Shown piece by piece: positions 37,931 to 46,524 of a stretch of DNA of 63,054 bases. This DNA comes from Phycisphaerae bacterium (GTDB lineage: Bacteria > Planctomycetota > Phycisphaerae > Tepidisphaerales > Tepidisphaeraceae). The notes beneath the pieces are model-generated. The model was given only the letters and a program-made list of their open reading frames with translations. It made no database searches and was not told where the DNA came from. Positions within the stretch are counted from its first letter, which is position 1, and every line of letters starts with the position of its first letter. The stretch covers positions 1 to 63,054 of the forward strand of contig JAUJNJ010000037.1 of NCBI GenBank assembly GCA_030448225.1. The letters are read 5' to 3'. Position numbers and translations under genes: made by a program.

Positions 37931-38685
37931 GTGTCCACGTCGCTCTTTCTTGTCGTCGTTGTCGACCCGCGTGAGCGCGCCTTGGCGCCCGCGGTCGTCA
38001 TCCGTCCGGCGCGCCGGCGGACCTGCCGTTCGTCGTGGCGATGCAGAAGCGGCACCACGCGGGCGTTGGGGTTCCTGCCGCGGGCGGCGCTGGGCGGAGA
38101 AGATCGAGCAGGGGCGGGTGCGGATCGCCGCCGCGGCCGCGGCCGATGGGCATGACGGCGACGGCGACGGCGACGGTGATTACGGCGGCGGCGGCGGCGG
38201 CCGGTCGGGTTCCTGCACCACGGGTCGCTGGCGGTCGCGGAGGTGCGGGTGTTCCAGGCCGCCGTCGCGCCGGCCGCGCGGCGGCGGCTCGCCGGGCAGC
38301 TGGTGGCCGACCTGCTCGGCGCGCGCCGCGGCCCGCCGGCGGCGGCGGTGTCGCTCCGCTGCCTCGACGCGCGTGCGACGCCAACGCGTTCTGGTCCGCC
38401 GCCGGCTTCCGCCCTCGTCGGCCGCGAGCCCGGCGCCCGCGGCACGCTCAACGTGTGGGGGCGGGGTGCTGCAAGACGTGGGGGCGCGGAGCGCGGGGGT
38501 GGGGAGGAAGCGGCGGCCGGCTCGGGGACGTCCCGGCCGCGGCGCGCGGCGGCGGCGTTCAACTTTCACCGCGCGTCCACCCGTGCCCGACCTGTGGCCG
38601 GCCCACCACCGGCGCGCGGACCCGCGCGCGCGGCGGCACGGAAAGCGCGCGGCGTGCGTCGGTCGTCCGTCGTAAACGGGGTTGA
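37931..38685 (+). CDS. GNAT-family N-acetyltransferase with C-terminal zinc-ribbon-like tail, frame-broken
   Basis: GTG 37931 has GGAGG 6 nt upstream. The N-terminus reads RERALAPAVVIRPAR, then after frame changes ADLPFVVAMQKRHH, FLPRAAL and GEKIEQGRVRIAAA. The acetyl-CoA domain is recovered as AVAEVRVFQAAVAPAARRRL, GQLVADLLGAR, AAAVSLRCLD, and ANAFWSAAGFRP, the usual end of a GNAT fold. It ends with PCPTCGRPTTGA, a CxxC that may form half a ribbon. At least six frame changes occur. The TGA used for the stop at 38683 lies in the first bases of the next repeat. Transfers an acyl group to an unknown substrate. The exact C-terminus is uncertain. Confidence 0.65.
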
Positions 38686-38900
38686 ACCACGGAGCACACG
38701 GAAGGCACGGAGGGGAAAGAGGAGGCGAGGACGGAGGACGGAAGGTGGAGCGAAAGATCGACGGATCAGAGACGTCGCGGGCAACTACCAAAGCTGATGC
38801 GCGTCGCGCCCGCGCTTCCCCATCCCCATCCCCCTACCTCTACCCTCTACCCTCTACCCTCTACCCTCTACCCTCTTCCCCCTCCGTGCTCTCCGCGTCC
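38681..38900. repeat. Inverted repeat, CACGGAGG family, with inner TACCCTC tandem array
   Basis: Left GTTGAACCACGGAGCACACG (38681) and CACGGAGGGGAAAGAGG pair with right CCTCTTCCCCCTCCGTG (ending about 38888). Just inside the right arm, six copies of TACCCTC run over 38834-38877. It lies between two convergent genes and touches the stop of the left one. Confidence 0.82.
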
Positions 38901-38920
38901 TCCGCGGCGGACCCCCAGCC

Positions 38921-39341
38921 TTATTTCTTCTTCCCCGCCATCGCCTTGGCGACGGCCTGGAGGATCGGGCCGACGTTGCTCCCCTTGCTGCGCGCTTGCC
39001 GCTGTTGCCGCGGCCCTTGTCGTCCATCTGCTTCAGGACGTAGTCGAGCACGAGGCCGGCCACGCCGACGTCGTCGAGCCAGCCGGCGATCGGGATCACG
39101 TCCGGCACCATGTCCACCGGCGAGATCAGGTAGAGCAGCCGCCGCGACGATCAGCACCTTCTCGGCGGCCGAGATCTGCCCGGAGTTGAAGTAGTCCCAC
39201 AGCTGCGTCGCCCGCTTCACCAACTCGCTGTTCTTCCCCTTCTTCACCCACTTGTGGAACTCCTTGCGCACCTTCTTCTCGGCGTCGTTCTGCTTGGCCA
39301 GTTCCACCCAGCCGCGAGTTGAGGAAGTCGCTGATCTTCAT
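38921..39341 (-). CDS. DUF1232 (YkvA-type) membrane protein, frame-broken
   Basis: ATG 39341 gives MKISDFLNSRLG, then across breaks VELAKQNDAEKKVRKEFHKW, LVKRATQLWDYFNSGQISAA, EKVLIVAAAALLYLISPVDM, and MVPDVIPIAGWLDDVGVAGL. The segment LLYLISPVDMVPDVIPIAGW is the DUF1232 signature, predicted membrane-associated. It ends GPILQAVAKAMAGKKK. Three frame changes. Function of the family is unknown. Confidence 0.8.
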
Positions 39342-39427
39342 GCCGGCAGTGTAACGGACGGCCGGACGCGCGAAAGCGGGAGAAAGCGTTCACGCCACGA
39401 GGACGCGCGCGGAGATGCGGGCGAGTT

Positions 39428-39522
39428 CAGCCACCGATGAGGCACCGATGAACACCGATTGAGGAAAGCAAACAGCCACCATTGTTCTTTGATCGGTGCT
39501 CATCGGTGCCCCATCGGCAGCT
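39428..39522. repeat. Inverted repeat, CACCGATG family
   Basis: CAGCCACCGATGAGGCACCG (39428) pairs with CGGTGCCCCATCGGCAGCT (ends 39522). Same family as the inner element at 33809-33920. The stop codon of the adjacent minus-strand gene (39521-39523) overlaps the right arm. Confidence 0.85.
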
Positions 39523-39893
39523 AGTTTGCCTTCCTGTTACAGCATGCGAAGTGGTTGCTGACGGCGGCGAGCAGGTAGAGGAGGCCGCAGACGACGAGCA
39601 GCCCCCGCACCACGGGGCGCTGCCTGTGGCGGCGGACGAACAGGACGAACCCGAGTTGCAGCGCCTTCCCCAGCGCGCCGACGAGCGGGCCGAAGACCTC
39701 AAAGACCACGCGGCGCGCGGGTGCACCTCGACCTCCGGCCCGTAGGCGCGCGGAGGTTGTTGTACGTCGTGACGGCGTCGGCGACCGACGCGAGCAGGAG
39801 CCACGCGAGGGGGAAGCGGTACTTCTTCGCGAACGCCCGGGGCGCCCCGACGAGGAGGGGCAGTTCGGAGCGCTCCGGGAGGAGTGCGGCCAC
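39521..39893 (-). CDS. DUF5658-like small membrane protein, frame-broken
   Basis: Read from GTG 39893 (VAALLPERSELPLLV) through FAKKYRFPLAWLLLASVADA and VTTYNNLRA, then after one frame change YGPEVEVHP and VVFEVFGPLVGALGKALQLG, and finally GLLVVCGLLYLLAAVSNHF. This is a three-helix arrangement with the D-A-x-T-T and E-x-H-P-motifs seen in DUF5658 proteins. An alternative start at ATG 40133, 3 nt after the DJ-1 gene's stop, would add ~80 Arg-rich residues that look non-native. Possibly an operon with DJ-1. Ends inside a repeat arm. Confidence 0.65.
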
Positions 39894-40136
39894 GCGAGGC
39901 GCGCGTCGGATAACGCCCGGCGGGTGCGGATCGGCGGGGCCTGCGGGCGTGGGGTCGCTCAAATAAGTCTCGTGGGTGTTGTCAGATCCGCGCAGGCCGT
40001 CGGGCTCCCGCGCGAGAGTCCGCACGTTGGCACTCCGCGCGTCTCCGCCCCGTGCGTTCGCGCGTCTCCGGGACGGCGCGCGTTCGCTCGCGCGAGTCGA
40101 TGCGTCCTTTTTCCCTCGCGCCGCCTGCGCCATCTC

Positions 40137-40724
40137 TCACCCGCGCAGGTTCGCCGGGAGCGTTTCCCGCACCCACGCGGGGGCGATGGGTTTGCCCTTC
40201 ACGCCCTGGGCCTTGCCCTCGCTGACGAGTTGGAGGATCGCGTTGCTGAAGCTCGGCAGGTCGTCGGGCGTGCGGGCGGTGATGATCGGGCCGTCCACGA
40301 CGCACTCCTCGTCGACCCAGACGCCCCCGGCGTTGACCACGTCGTGGACGATCGACATGTAGCTCGTGCACCGCCGGCCGCGCAGCGCGTCGGTCGAGCA
40401 GAGCATCCACGGGCCGTGGCAGATCGCGGCCATCGGGATCTGCCGCGCCGCGGCCTCGCGGACGAGCTTCACCATGTCGCCGCTGCGGCGCATGTGGTCG
40501 GGCGAGGTGCCGCCGGGGATGACGATCAGGTCGTAGTCGCTCGCCTTCACGTCCGCCGCCGCCTTCTCGGCCTTCTGCGGGTACCCGTGCTTGCCGACGT
40601 ACGTCTCGCCGGCCTTGGGGCCGACGATCTCCACCGTGTGCCCGGCCTCCTTCAGCCGCAGGCGCGGGTACTGGAGTTCGAGGTCTTCGTAGATCTTCTC
40701 GACGAGGATTGCGATCTTGGCCAT
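40137..40724 (-). CDS. DJ-1/PfpI-family protein (glutamine amidotransferase-like fold)
   Basis: 195 residues from ATG 40724. MAKIAILVEKIYEDLELQYP opens the fold; YDLIVIPGGTSPDHMR and the nucleophile elbow AAICHGPWMLCSTD hold the conserved Cys-His pair; DGPIITARTPDDLPSF is the family's closing motif. Members act as glyoxalases, deglycases or stress chaperone/proteases in the cytoplasm; which one cannot be read here. Length matches PfpI relatives. Frame intact. The DUF5658-like gene follows on the same strand. Confidence 0.92.
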   Translation of the reverse strand: MAKIAILVEKIYEDLELQYPRLRLKEAGHTVEIVGPKAGETYVGKHGYPQKAEKAAADVKASDYDLIVIPGGTSPDHMRRSGDMVKLVREAAARQIPMAAICHGPWMLCSTDALRGRRCTSYMSIVHDVVNAGGVWVDEECVVDGPIITARTPDDLPSFSNAILQLVSEGKAQGVKGKPIAPAWVRETLPANLRG

Positions 40725-41409
40725 CGGCGTATTGTTCGAGCGGACGCGGTCGTACGCAACCCGCGGCGCCTCTGACGGTCCGAAACGCACCGCCGACGGA
40801 CGCCGATTCACGGAGGTGTTGACGACCAGCCTTGGGCACGCCCGCGCCGGCCGCCGCCGCGTCTGCGACGAGCGCCTGCGTCGGTCGCGGTTTATCCTTC
40901 TAAGAAATTGCTGGCCCGCCCGTCATACCTGCAGAGAGGCCGCAAAGACGACCGGCGTCGCCGCGGATTGCGGGGCACGAACGGGCCGGACGGTCCCGGA
41001 ACCTGAAGGCGATCCGGGTGTCGGAGGCGACGCATCCCCAGCGCGGAATCGACATCCGGGCGAATGGCGCCGTCCTCGGGGGGGAGGACGAGGCCGGCCC
41101 GCGAGGTTCTGATCAGGCGCGGGATAGATCGCGTCGGGACACCCGTCGCGTTGCGATCCTCGCCAAGCGAGAACGTCGTGGATGGCGCGTGAGGCGCACG
41201 GGTCGCCATTTTAGCGCTCGCCCGCAGGGCGAGAATGCCTCCCGCGCCGTCGAGGAAATCCCGCGCTTCGGAGGGATACGATAAACCGGACGGCGCCGAC
41301 CCCGGCGGCGCGACATCCGACGATCTCGCGACGATCGCTTCCGGGCGCGGGCAACGCGCCGGTCGATCGTCTCAGAGGGTTGGTTGCTACTGCGGTGCCG
41401 CCTTTTTGT

Positions 41410-41437
41410 TTGACTGGAAATTTGCCCGCGTTATATT
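41410..41437 (+). promoter_or_regulatory. Sigma-70-like promoter upstream of the vWA/ExbBD cluster
   Basis: TTGACT (41410-41415), 16-nt spacer, TATATT (41432-41437), in an AT-rich island of an otherwise GC-rich 1.15-kb gap (40725-41871). It would leave a leader of about 430 nt before the vWA start codon, containing the repeat at 41744. I see no gene in the rest of the gap. Confidence 0.55.
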
Positions 41438-41743
41438 CGGTAAGGCGAAGCCGCCTCGTCCTCCTTAATCGTCGTGCGTTGCCTCCGACGATCCGGCTTC
41501 TCCTTTTCGCGTGCGATCAGCGGCGCGGAGGCCGGCGACGCGACGGTGACGGCGGCATCCAGTGCGGCGGGTCCGGAGCGCGTCCGCGGTTTCAGCACCC
41601 AACCCCCTTGTCGAACTCGGCCTGAACGTTGAGAGGGACGTGCCGCCCCGCCGTCCGACGGCGCGGCGCACGTCAGATCCTCTCCGGTTCCTGGGTGTGA
41701 CGTTTCGCGTATGCCGGCCGGTTCGCTTAGCGCGATCCGAGTT

Positions 41744-41781
41744 GCCGGCGGCGGGCCCTTCGGGCCTGCGGCGAAACGGGG
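41744..41781. repeat. Repeat flanking the vWA gene, copy 1
   Basis: GCCGGCGGCGGGCCCTTCGG then GCCTGCGGCGAAACGGGG, with GGGCCCTTCGGGCC as stem-loop. A diverged copy is at 43208-43247, so the pair brackets the vWA gene in direct orientation. Confidence 0.7.
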
Positions 41782-41871
41782 TGTGACCGGACGCCCGCAT
41801 AGGATCGATTCGGGCAGTTGGCCGCGCACCGGCGTGGCCGCCGCCGCCCGCACGCAATAGAGGAGTAGACC

Positions 41872-43131
41872 ATGGCTTTACCGCCCGTCCCCCGGCCCGA
41901 CGTGACACCGCCGAGGCCGCGAAACACGCCGCCGGCACCGCCGACGGCCGGCGGCGCGCCGGCGCTTCCCCCGCCCCAGCCGGGCGTGCCCGCCGCCGCG
42001 ACCGCGCCACGGGTCGCCATGGCGACCCCGATCGCCCCCCCGCCCGGCGCGCAGCCCCCCGCCGCACAAGAGGGCGATCAGGTTATCGAATACGCGCCGA
42101 AGCTCGGCTTCTTCCAGCAACCCTGGGTGCAGAACGGCCTGCCGTTCGTCAGCTCGCTCCTGCTGCACGCGGGCATCGTGGTGCTGGGCCTGCTGGCGGC
42201 CAAGGCGGTCGACGTCGTCGTGAACAACGCGCCGGTCGAAGAGCAGATCATCGTCCCCGACTCCGAGCTCGTCGAAGAGGGCGCGCCCGGCGGCGTGCAG
42301 ACCGTCGGCCTCGGCTCCGACCAGACCCGCGCCGCGGCGCCGGACGAGTTCCCCGAGGGCGCCGCGCCCGACGGGTGGGCCCCCAAGCCCGGCGAGAACT
42401 CCGCCCCGTCGCTCGAGGGCGGCGGCGCGGGCGACGCGTCGACCGACCCGGTCATCGGCCTCGGGCCCGGCGGCGGGTTCGGCAAGGGCTCCGGCGTCGG
42501 CGGCGGCAAGGGCGCCGGCCAGGGCTCCGGCTCCGGCGAAGGGTCCGGGCCGCTCGCGCCGTTCGGCACGCCCGGCGGCGGTGGCATCGGGCCCAAGAGC
42601 CGCTTCATGGGCGTCGGCGGCAACGCGCGCAAGGTCATCTTCCTCTGCGACGCGACCGGCACGATGCTCCCGGTCTTCGACGACCTCCGCCGCGAGCTCG
42701 TCAAGGCCGTGACCGGCCTCAAGAGCATCCAGGGGTTCAACATCTGCTTCTTCCAGGAGGACGCCTACAGCATCCTCAGCAAGGACGGGCTCCTGCTCGC
42801 CACGCCGGAGAACAAGGCGAAGTCCTTCAAGTTCCTCGAGGACAACTTCGCCCAGGGCCGGACCAACCCGATCCCCGCGATCCGCGCGTCGTTCGCCCAG
42901 AAGCCCGAGCTGATCTACGTCCTGACCGACGGCTTCGACGCCGTCGGATCGTTCCAGGAGGTCGTCGACGAGTTCCGCAAGCTCAACGCGACGAAGCAGA
43001 CCCGCGTCAACACGCTCTGGATCCAGAGCAACAGCGGCGGGCTCGAGCCGGAACTGGAAGCGGTGCTGAAGCAGATCGCCCAGGAGAACGGCGGCAAGTT
43101 CAAGAAGGTCGAGGAGAAGGACCTTCAGTAA
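41872..43131 (+). CDS. Membrane-anchored von Willebrand factor A domain protein of an ExbBD cluster
   Basis: 419 residues from ATG 41872 with GAGGAG upstream. Pro/Ala-rich cytoplasmic N-terminus (~85 residues), one membrane helix (FVSSLLLHAGIVVLGLLAAK), a long Gly/Ser-rich linker (GGFGKGSGVGGGKGAGQGSG), then a vWA domain: VIFLCDATGTMLPVFDDLRR is a MIDAS with D-x-T-G-T in place of D-x-S-x-S, followed by FNICFFQEDAYSIL and ELIYVLTDGFDAVGSFQEV. It is the first gene of a co-directional set with ExbB, two ExbD and a large exported protein, so it probably works with that machine at the envelope. Frame intact. Confidence 0.88.
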   Translation: MALPPVPRPDVTPPRPRNTPPAPPTAGGAPALPPPQPGVPAAATAPRVAMATPIAPPPGAQPPAAQEGDQVIEYAPKLGFFQQPWVQNGLPFVSSLLLHAGIVVLGLLAAKAVDVVVNNAPVEEQIIVPDSELVEEGAPGGVQTVGLGSDQTRAAAPDEFPEGAAPDGWAPKPGENSAPSLEGGGAGDASTDPVIGLGPGGGFGKGSGVGGGKGAGQGSGSGEGSGPLAPFGTPGGGGIGPKSRFMGVGGNARKVIFLCDATGTMLPVFDDLRRELVKAVTGLKSIQGFNICFFQEDAYSILSKDGLLLATPENKAKSFKFLEDNFAQGRTNPIPAIRASFAQKPELIYVLTDGFDAVGSFQEVVDEFRKLNATKQTRVNTLWIQSNSGGLEPELEAVLKQIAQENGGKFKKVEEKDLQ

Positions 43132-43207
43132 CCGCCGCCGCCGCGAGGCGTTCGTCTGCGCGTCCGATACGCGCTACGTGCCGCTCGCGTTTCGAGCCTT
43201 TCCGATG

Positions 43208-43247
43208 AACCGGCAGTAGGCCCTTCGGACTTACGGCGAAACGGGGG
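43208..43247. repeat. Repeat flanking the vWA gene, copy 2
   Basis: AACCGGCAGTAGGCCCTTCG then GACTTACGGCGAAACGGGGG. Diverged from 41744-41781, mainly in the stem. Confidence 0.65.
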
Positions 43248-43476
43248 ACGTCGGGTCATTCGGATCGGCTCATAGCGAAACCACCGCCCGCCGCCGGGGA
43301 AAGCCCGGCGGCGGACGATACGCCGCCCCGGGACGGGCGGGCCCCGCACGGGGCCAGAAGCCCTCCCCGGACGCGGCGCACGACTCGATGCAGTCCCCGC
43401 GCCCCGAGGCCCGTCCGCCGGTGACAGAGACAATGTTCCCGTCGGCGGCGGCTCGCGGCGACGAGCCCCGCGGCGC

Positions 43477-43502
43477 GCGTGCCCCCTCGCGAGGGGGCAC
43501 GC
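43477..43502. other. Perfect 26-bp palindrome in the vWA-ExbB gap
   Basis: GCGTGCCCCCTCG and its exact complement meet without a loop. Another GC hairpin (CGCCGCCGGGG with CCCGGCGGCG) is near 43290. No gene is seen in 43132-43952. Either may end the vWA transcript, but no T tract follows. Confidence 0.55.
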
Positions 43503-43952
43503 CGGCCGCGGACCCGTCACACCCGTCTGCGCGTCGAACCCTCGGACCTCACCGGTCGTGCAGCGAGATCGGCTCCAGCCGCCGCGTGAAGCGAGGGATT
43601 GGATTTCGGCCTTCGTAGGGGTTTCGTTTCGGCAGTTGCGACCCGAGATCGAGCGCGCCGCGGCGCGCAGGGGAACCGGACCGGACAACGAGATCTAGAG
43701 CCAACGGGCATCGTGGTATTAGTGGGCGTCGTGGCGACCGGGGGGTCGCCGGACGCGGCCTCGCGAACGAGCGGGTCGCGTCAACGCGTCGCGGTTCACA
43801 TCGAACGTGCCCCTTGCTGTCGAGAACGTTCGCCGGGCGCCGCCCCCCGCGCCCCTTCCACGCCTCGTCCCCCGGTGTTCACGCCCGCCGCCGACGCACG
43901 CCCCCGCGCGAGCCACTGCTTCTCCCCGCCGCGGGAGGAAAAGGATCGCCCC

Positions 43953-44847
43953 ATGCGTCGCGGGTGGTCCTTTCGAAGTTCCGGCTGCTGCTGATCGTCG
44001 CGCTGGCCGGGTTCGCGCTGGCCGGCACCGGCTCGCTGCAGGACGCCGCCGCCCTGCCGCCCCTGCCGCCGGTGGCGATGCCGCCGCAGCCGCCGACGGC
44101 GAGGCGCCGAAGAAGCAGCCGATCGGGTTGATGACGATCATCCTGGACGCACATCGACTTCGTGTTCATCATCATCATGATCCTGTCGGTGATCGGCCTG
44201 ACGCTGATCCTGCAGGGGTTCATCAAGGAACTGGGCGAGTGTGTTCATGCCCGAGTCGAGCACGAACACGATCCGGGAGATGATCACCGCGCAAGTTCAA
44301 GGACCTGATCGAGTTCACCGAGACCGACCGAGCTTCGTCGGCCGCGCGCCCAACCCTGCCCTGAAGCGGGGCGCCGTCGTTCAGCAGCATGAAGGAGGCG
44401 ATGGAGACCGCGATCGGCGAGCAGACGGCCGAGCAGTTCGCAAGATCGAGTACCTGAACATCATCGGCAACCTCGGACCCCTGCTGGGCCTGCCCGCACG
44501 GTGCTGGGGATGATCGAGGCGTTCGCCGCCATGTGCAGGCCGCCGAGGCTCGGCCAGCCCCGCCGACCTCGCCGGCGGCATCAGCCGCGCCCTGGCCCAC
44601 ACGTTCCTCGGCCTGTTCCTCGCGGTGCCCTGCCTGCATGCTTCGGCATCCTGCGGACGATCGTGGACCGCCTCGACGGTCCGCGGCGCGTCGTGGCCGA
44701 AGAACTGCTGATGGTGAAGCCCGCCGACGCGGCCAAGCCCGGCGGCGGCGCGCGGCCTGCCCCGCCCCGGCGCGCCACCCCGCAGCCCACGGCCCCCGCA
44801 AGGCCCCGGTGCCGGTGCCCCCGCCGTCGCCGGTTCGATGCGAGTGA
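43953..44847 (+). CDS. MotA/TolQ/ExbB-family proton channel protein, frame-broken
   Basis: ATG 43953 follows GGGAGG. A signal-like first helix (FRLLLIVALAGFALAGTGS) precedes a Pro-rich stretch. Then IDFVFIIIMILSVIGLTLIL, VFMPESSTNTIREMIT, IEYLNIIGNLGPLLGLLGT and TVLGMIEAFAAM give the ExbB/TolQ core, whose last two helices line the proton path. ALAHTFLGLFLAV and FGILRTIVDRL follow, and a Pro/Ala tail (KAPVPVPPPSPVR) ends at TGA 44845. About nine frame changes, none of which removes a core block. In ExbB/TolQ complexes a pentamer surrounds an ExbD/TolR dimer; the two ExbD genes downstream are the partners. Confidence 0.85.
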
Positions 44848-44855
44848 TGGGAGGT

Positions 44856-44985
44856 AGGGGTCAGAGTCAGGAGTCAGAGTCGGTCAAGAGCCAAGATTCA
44901 AGGGTTATTCGCCGCGCGGACACAAGTGCCCGAGCGGCCGGTAACTCCCGATCCCTGGCTGCTGACTCCTGATCCCCTGGACTCC
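44856..44985. repeat. Imperfect inverted repeat, CAGGAGTCA word
   Basis: Left GGGGTCAGAGTCAGGAGTCA pairs loosely with right CTGACTCCTGATCCCCTGG (44962). A related arm (CTCCTGACTCCGACTCCTGA) occurs at 45615 beyond the first ExbD gene. Confidence 0.65.
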
Positions 44986-45051
44986 CGCCCTACCCCCGCC
45001 CCCGGCCCACGGCCCTCCCCCGCCTCCGCCCCCCACCCGAGGAGCCTCCCC

Positions 45052-45569
45052 ATGAGCAAGCACAGCATGCCCGAGATGAAGGAGGGTGGCTGCAACGTCA
45101 CCCCGCTGATCGACATCATCATGTGTCTGATCATCTTCTTCATGCTCGTGGCCAAGATCGGCGTCTCCAGCGGGCGTCGCCAAGGACATCATCCCGCCCG
45201 AGACGTTGCTCGGCGTGCAGATCAAGGACATCGGCAACACGCTGATCCTCAACGTCCGCGAGGTGCGGCGGCGACGAGCCGCTCGTCACCGCCCTGGTCG
45301 ACCAGAAGGACTTCAGGGCCAAGGAGATCAAGATCTCCGACGGCGGCGACAAACCGCTGGAGCCGCACTCCAAGCGCTGAAGAAGGCCAACAAGGAGTTC
45401 AAGATCATCATCCTCGCCGGCTGCGCGCTGCCCTACTCGCAGCTCGAACAGGTGCGCTGATCACCTGCCAGCGCTGTCCGGCGTGACCGAGATCAACTTC
45501 CAGACGAAACAGGCCCAGATCAACGACGTCGCCGCCCCCGCCCCGGCGGCCGCCGCCGCCGCGAGTTAA
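45052..45569 (+). CDS. ExbD/TolR-family protein 1, frame-broken
   Basis: ATG 45052, with GAGGAG upstream. EGGCNVTPLIDIIMCLIIFF is the ExbD/TolR membrane helix including the essential Asp (P-L-I-D). The periplasmic domain is recovered as IIPPETLLGVQIKDIGNTLI, EPLVTALVDQKDFRAKEIKI, KKANKEFKIIILAGCALPYS, and GVTEINFQTKQ, ending in an Ala-rich tail at TAA 45567. Four frame changes. It would couple proton flow through ExbB to movement of periplasmic partners. Confidence 0.85.
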
Positions 45570-45579
45570 GCAGGCGCTA

Positions 45580-45638
45580 GTTGATAGTTGTCAGTTGCTG
45601 GTAACGAACCATAGCTCCTGACTCCGACTCCTGACTAC
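45580..45638. repeat. Tandem-word tract between the two ExbD genes
   Basis: TTGATAGTTGTCAGTTGCTG (45581) followed by CTCCTGACTCCGACTCCTGA (45615). The second half is complementary to the left arm at 44856, about 740 bp away; the first half has no partner nearby. Confidence 0.55.
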
Positions 45639-45656
45639 TGCCCCCAAGGACTTCCC

Positions 45657-46125
45657 ATGAAAATCAAAGGTGCCAAGAAGGTTCACTACGACTCGGGGCC
45701 CAACATGACGCCGCTGGTCGACGTCGTGATGGTGATCCTGATCTTCCTGATGCTCGCCGGCAGCTTCGAGCAGGGGCGGGTGGTTCCTGCAGAGCAGCAT
45801 GCCGATCAAGAAGGAGGGCGGCGCCGGCGCGACGCCCCCAAGCCGGGCACGATCCCCGACGAGCCGCTCGACATCCGCGTCGACAACTCGCCCGACGGGT
45901 TCCGCGTCGTCGCCGGCGACATCCGCTCGACCGGCGACCGCGACTCGCTCAAGGCCGCCCTCGAGCAGAAGCTGCAAGCAATTCGAGGCCACCGGCACCC
46001 CCGCCGCCCGCGTGCAGGTCGTGCTGATGCCCGGCCGCAACGTGAAGTACGTCAACCTGATCACGGTGTACGAGGCCGCGCTTCGGGCCGGGTTCACCAA
46101 GGTCGGGTTCGCGACGTCACATTGA
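45657..46125 (+). CDS. ExbD/TolR-family protein 2, frame-broken
   Basis: ATG 45657. GPNMTPLVDVVMVILIFLML is the membrane helix with the proton-relaying Asp. After breaks: MPIKKEGGAGATPP, GTIPDEPLDIRVDNSPDGFR, RDSLKAALEQKLQ, and RVQVVLMPGRNVKYVNLITV, ending FTKVGFATSH. Three frame changes. It is a paralogue of the previous gene with a different linker, so the complex may contain a heterodimer. Confidence 0.85.
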
Positions 46126-46139
46126 GAGCGGAAGGCGTA

Positions 46140-46264
46140 AATGACCAAGCCTCGATGATCAACAAATGCCCAATGACCAAGCACAAAACGATGAAACGCA
46201 AGGGCTGCGCCCTCGCTGGTCATTAGAGCATTGGTCATTTGTTGGCCATTGGGGCTTTGTCATT
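46140..46264. repeat. Inverted repeat, AATGACCAA word
   Basis: Left AATGACCAAGCCTCGATGAT (46140) pairs with right GGCCATTGGGGCTTTGTCATT (ending 46264) over about 45 bp with few mismatches (CAACAAATG is shared in the middle of both). It starts 15 bp after the ExbD2 stop. No gene is seen in the remainder of 46126-46524. Confidence 0.85.
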
Positions 46265-46524
46265 ACGTCTTCCTGACCCCGCTGCCCACACGCTCCACCC
46301 GCCCTGCCGGTTGGAATCGCGACACCACCACGTCCTGTACCCGGGACAGCTGGCGCGCGGCGGGAAATCGATAACCGGCGGCCCGAACCGTAGAATGAGG
46401 AGTGGGGTGACGATCCGTCCGCCCGGCGCGCCAGAACGCCGGGGCGTGCGGCCCGCGACTCCACCCGATCCCGGTCAGTGCCGCGGCACCGGCGCGCACG
46501 GCCGTTAGCGAGAGGACGAACGAG

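Noticed and set aside
38834..38877. TACCCTC array as a CRISPR or telomere-like repeat
   Set aside because: The 7-bp units are contiguous without spacers and sit inside an inverted repeat; no cas genes are present.
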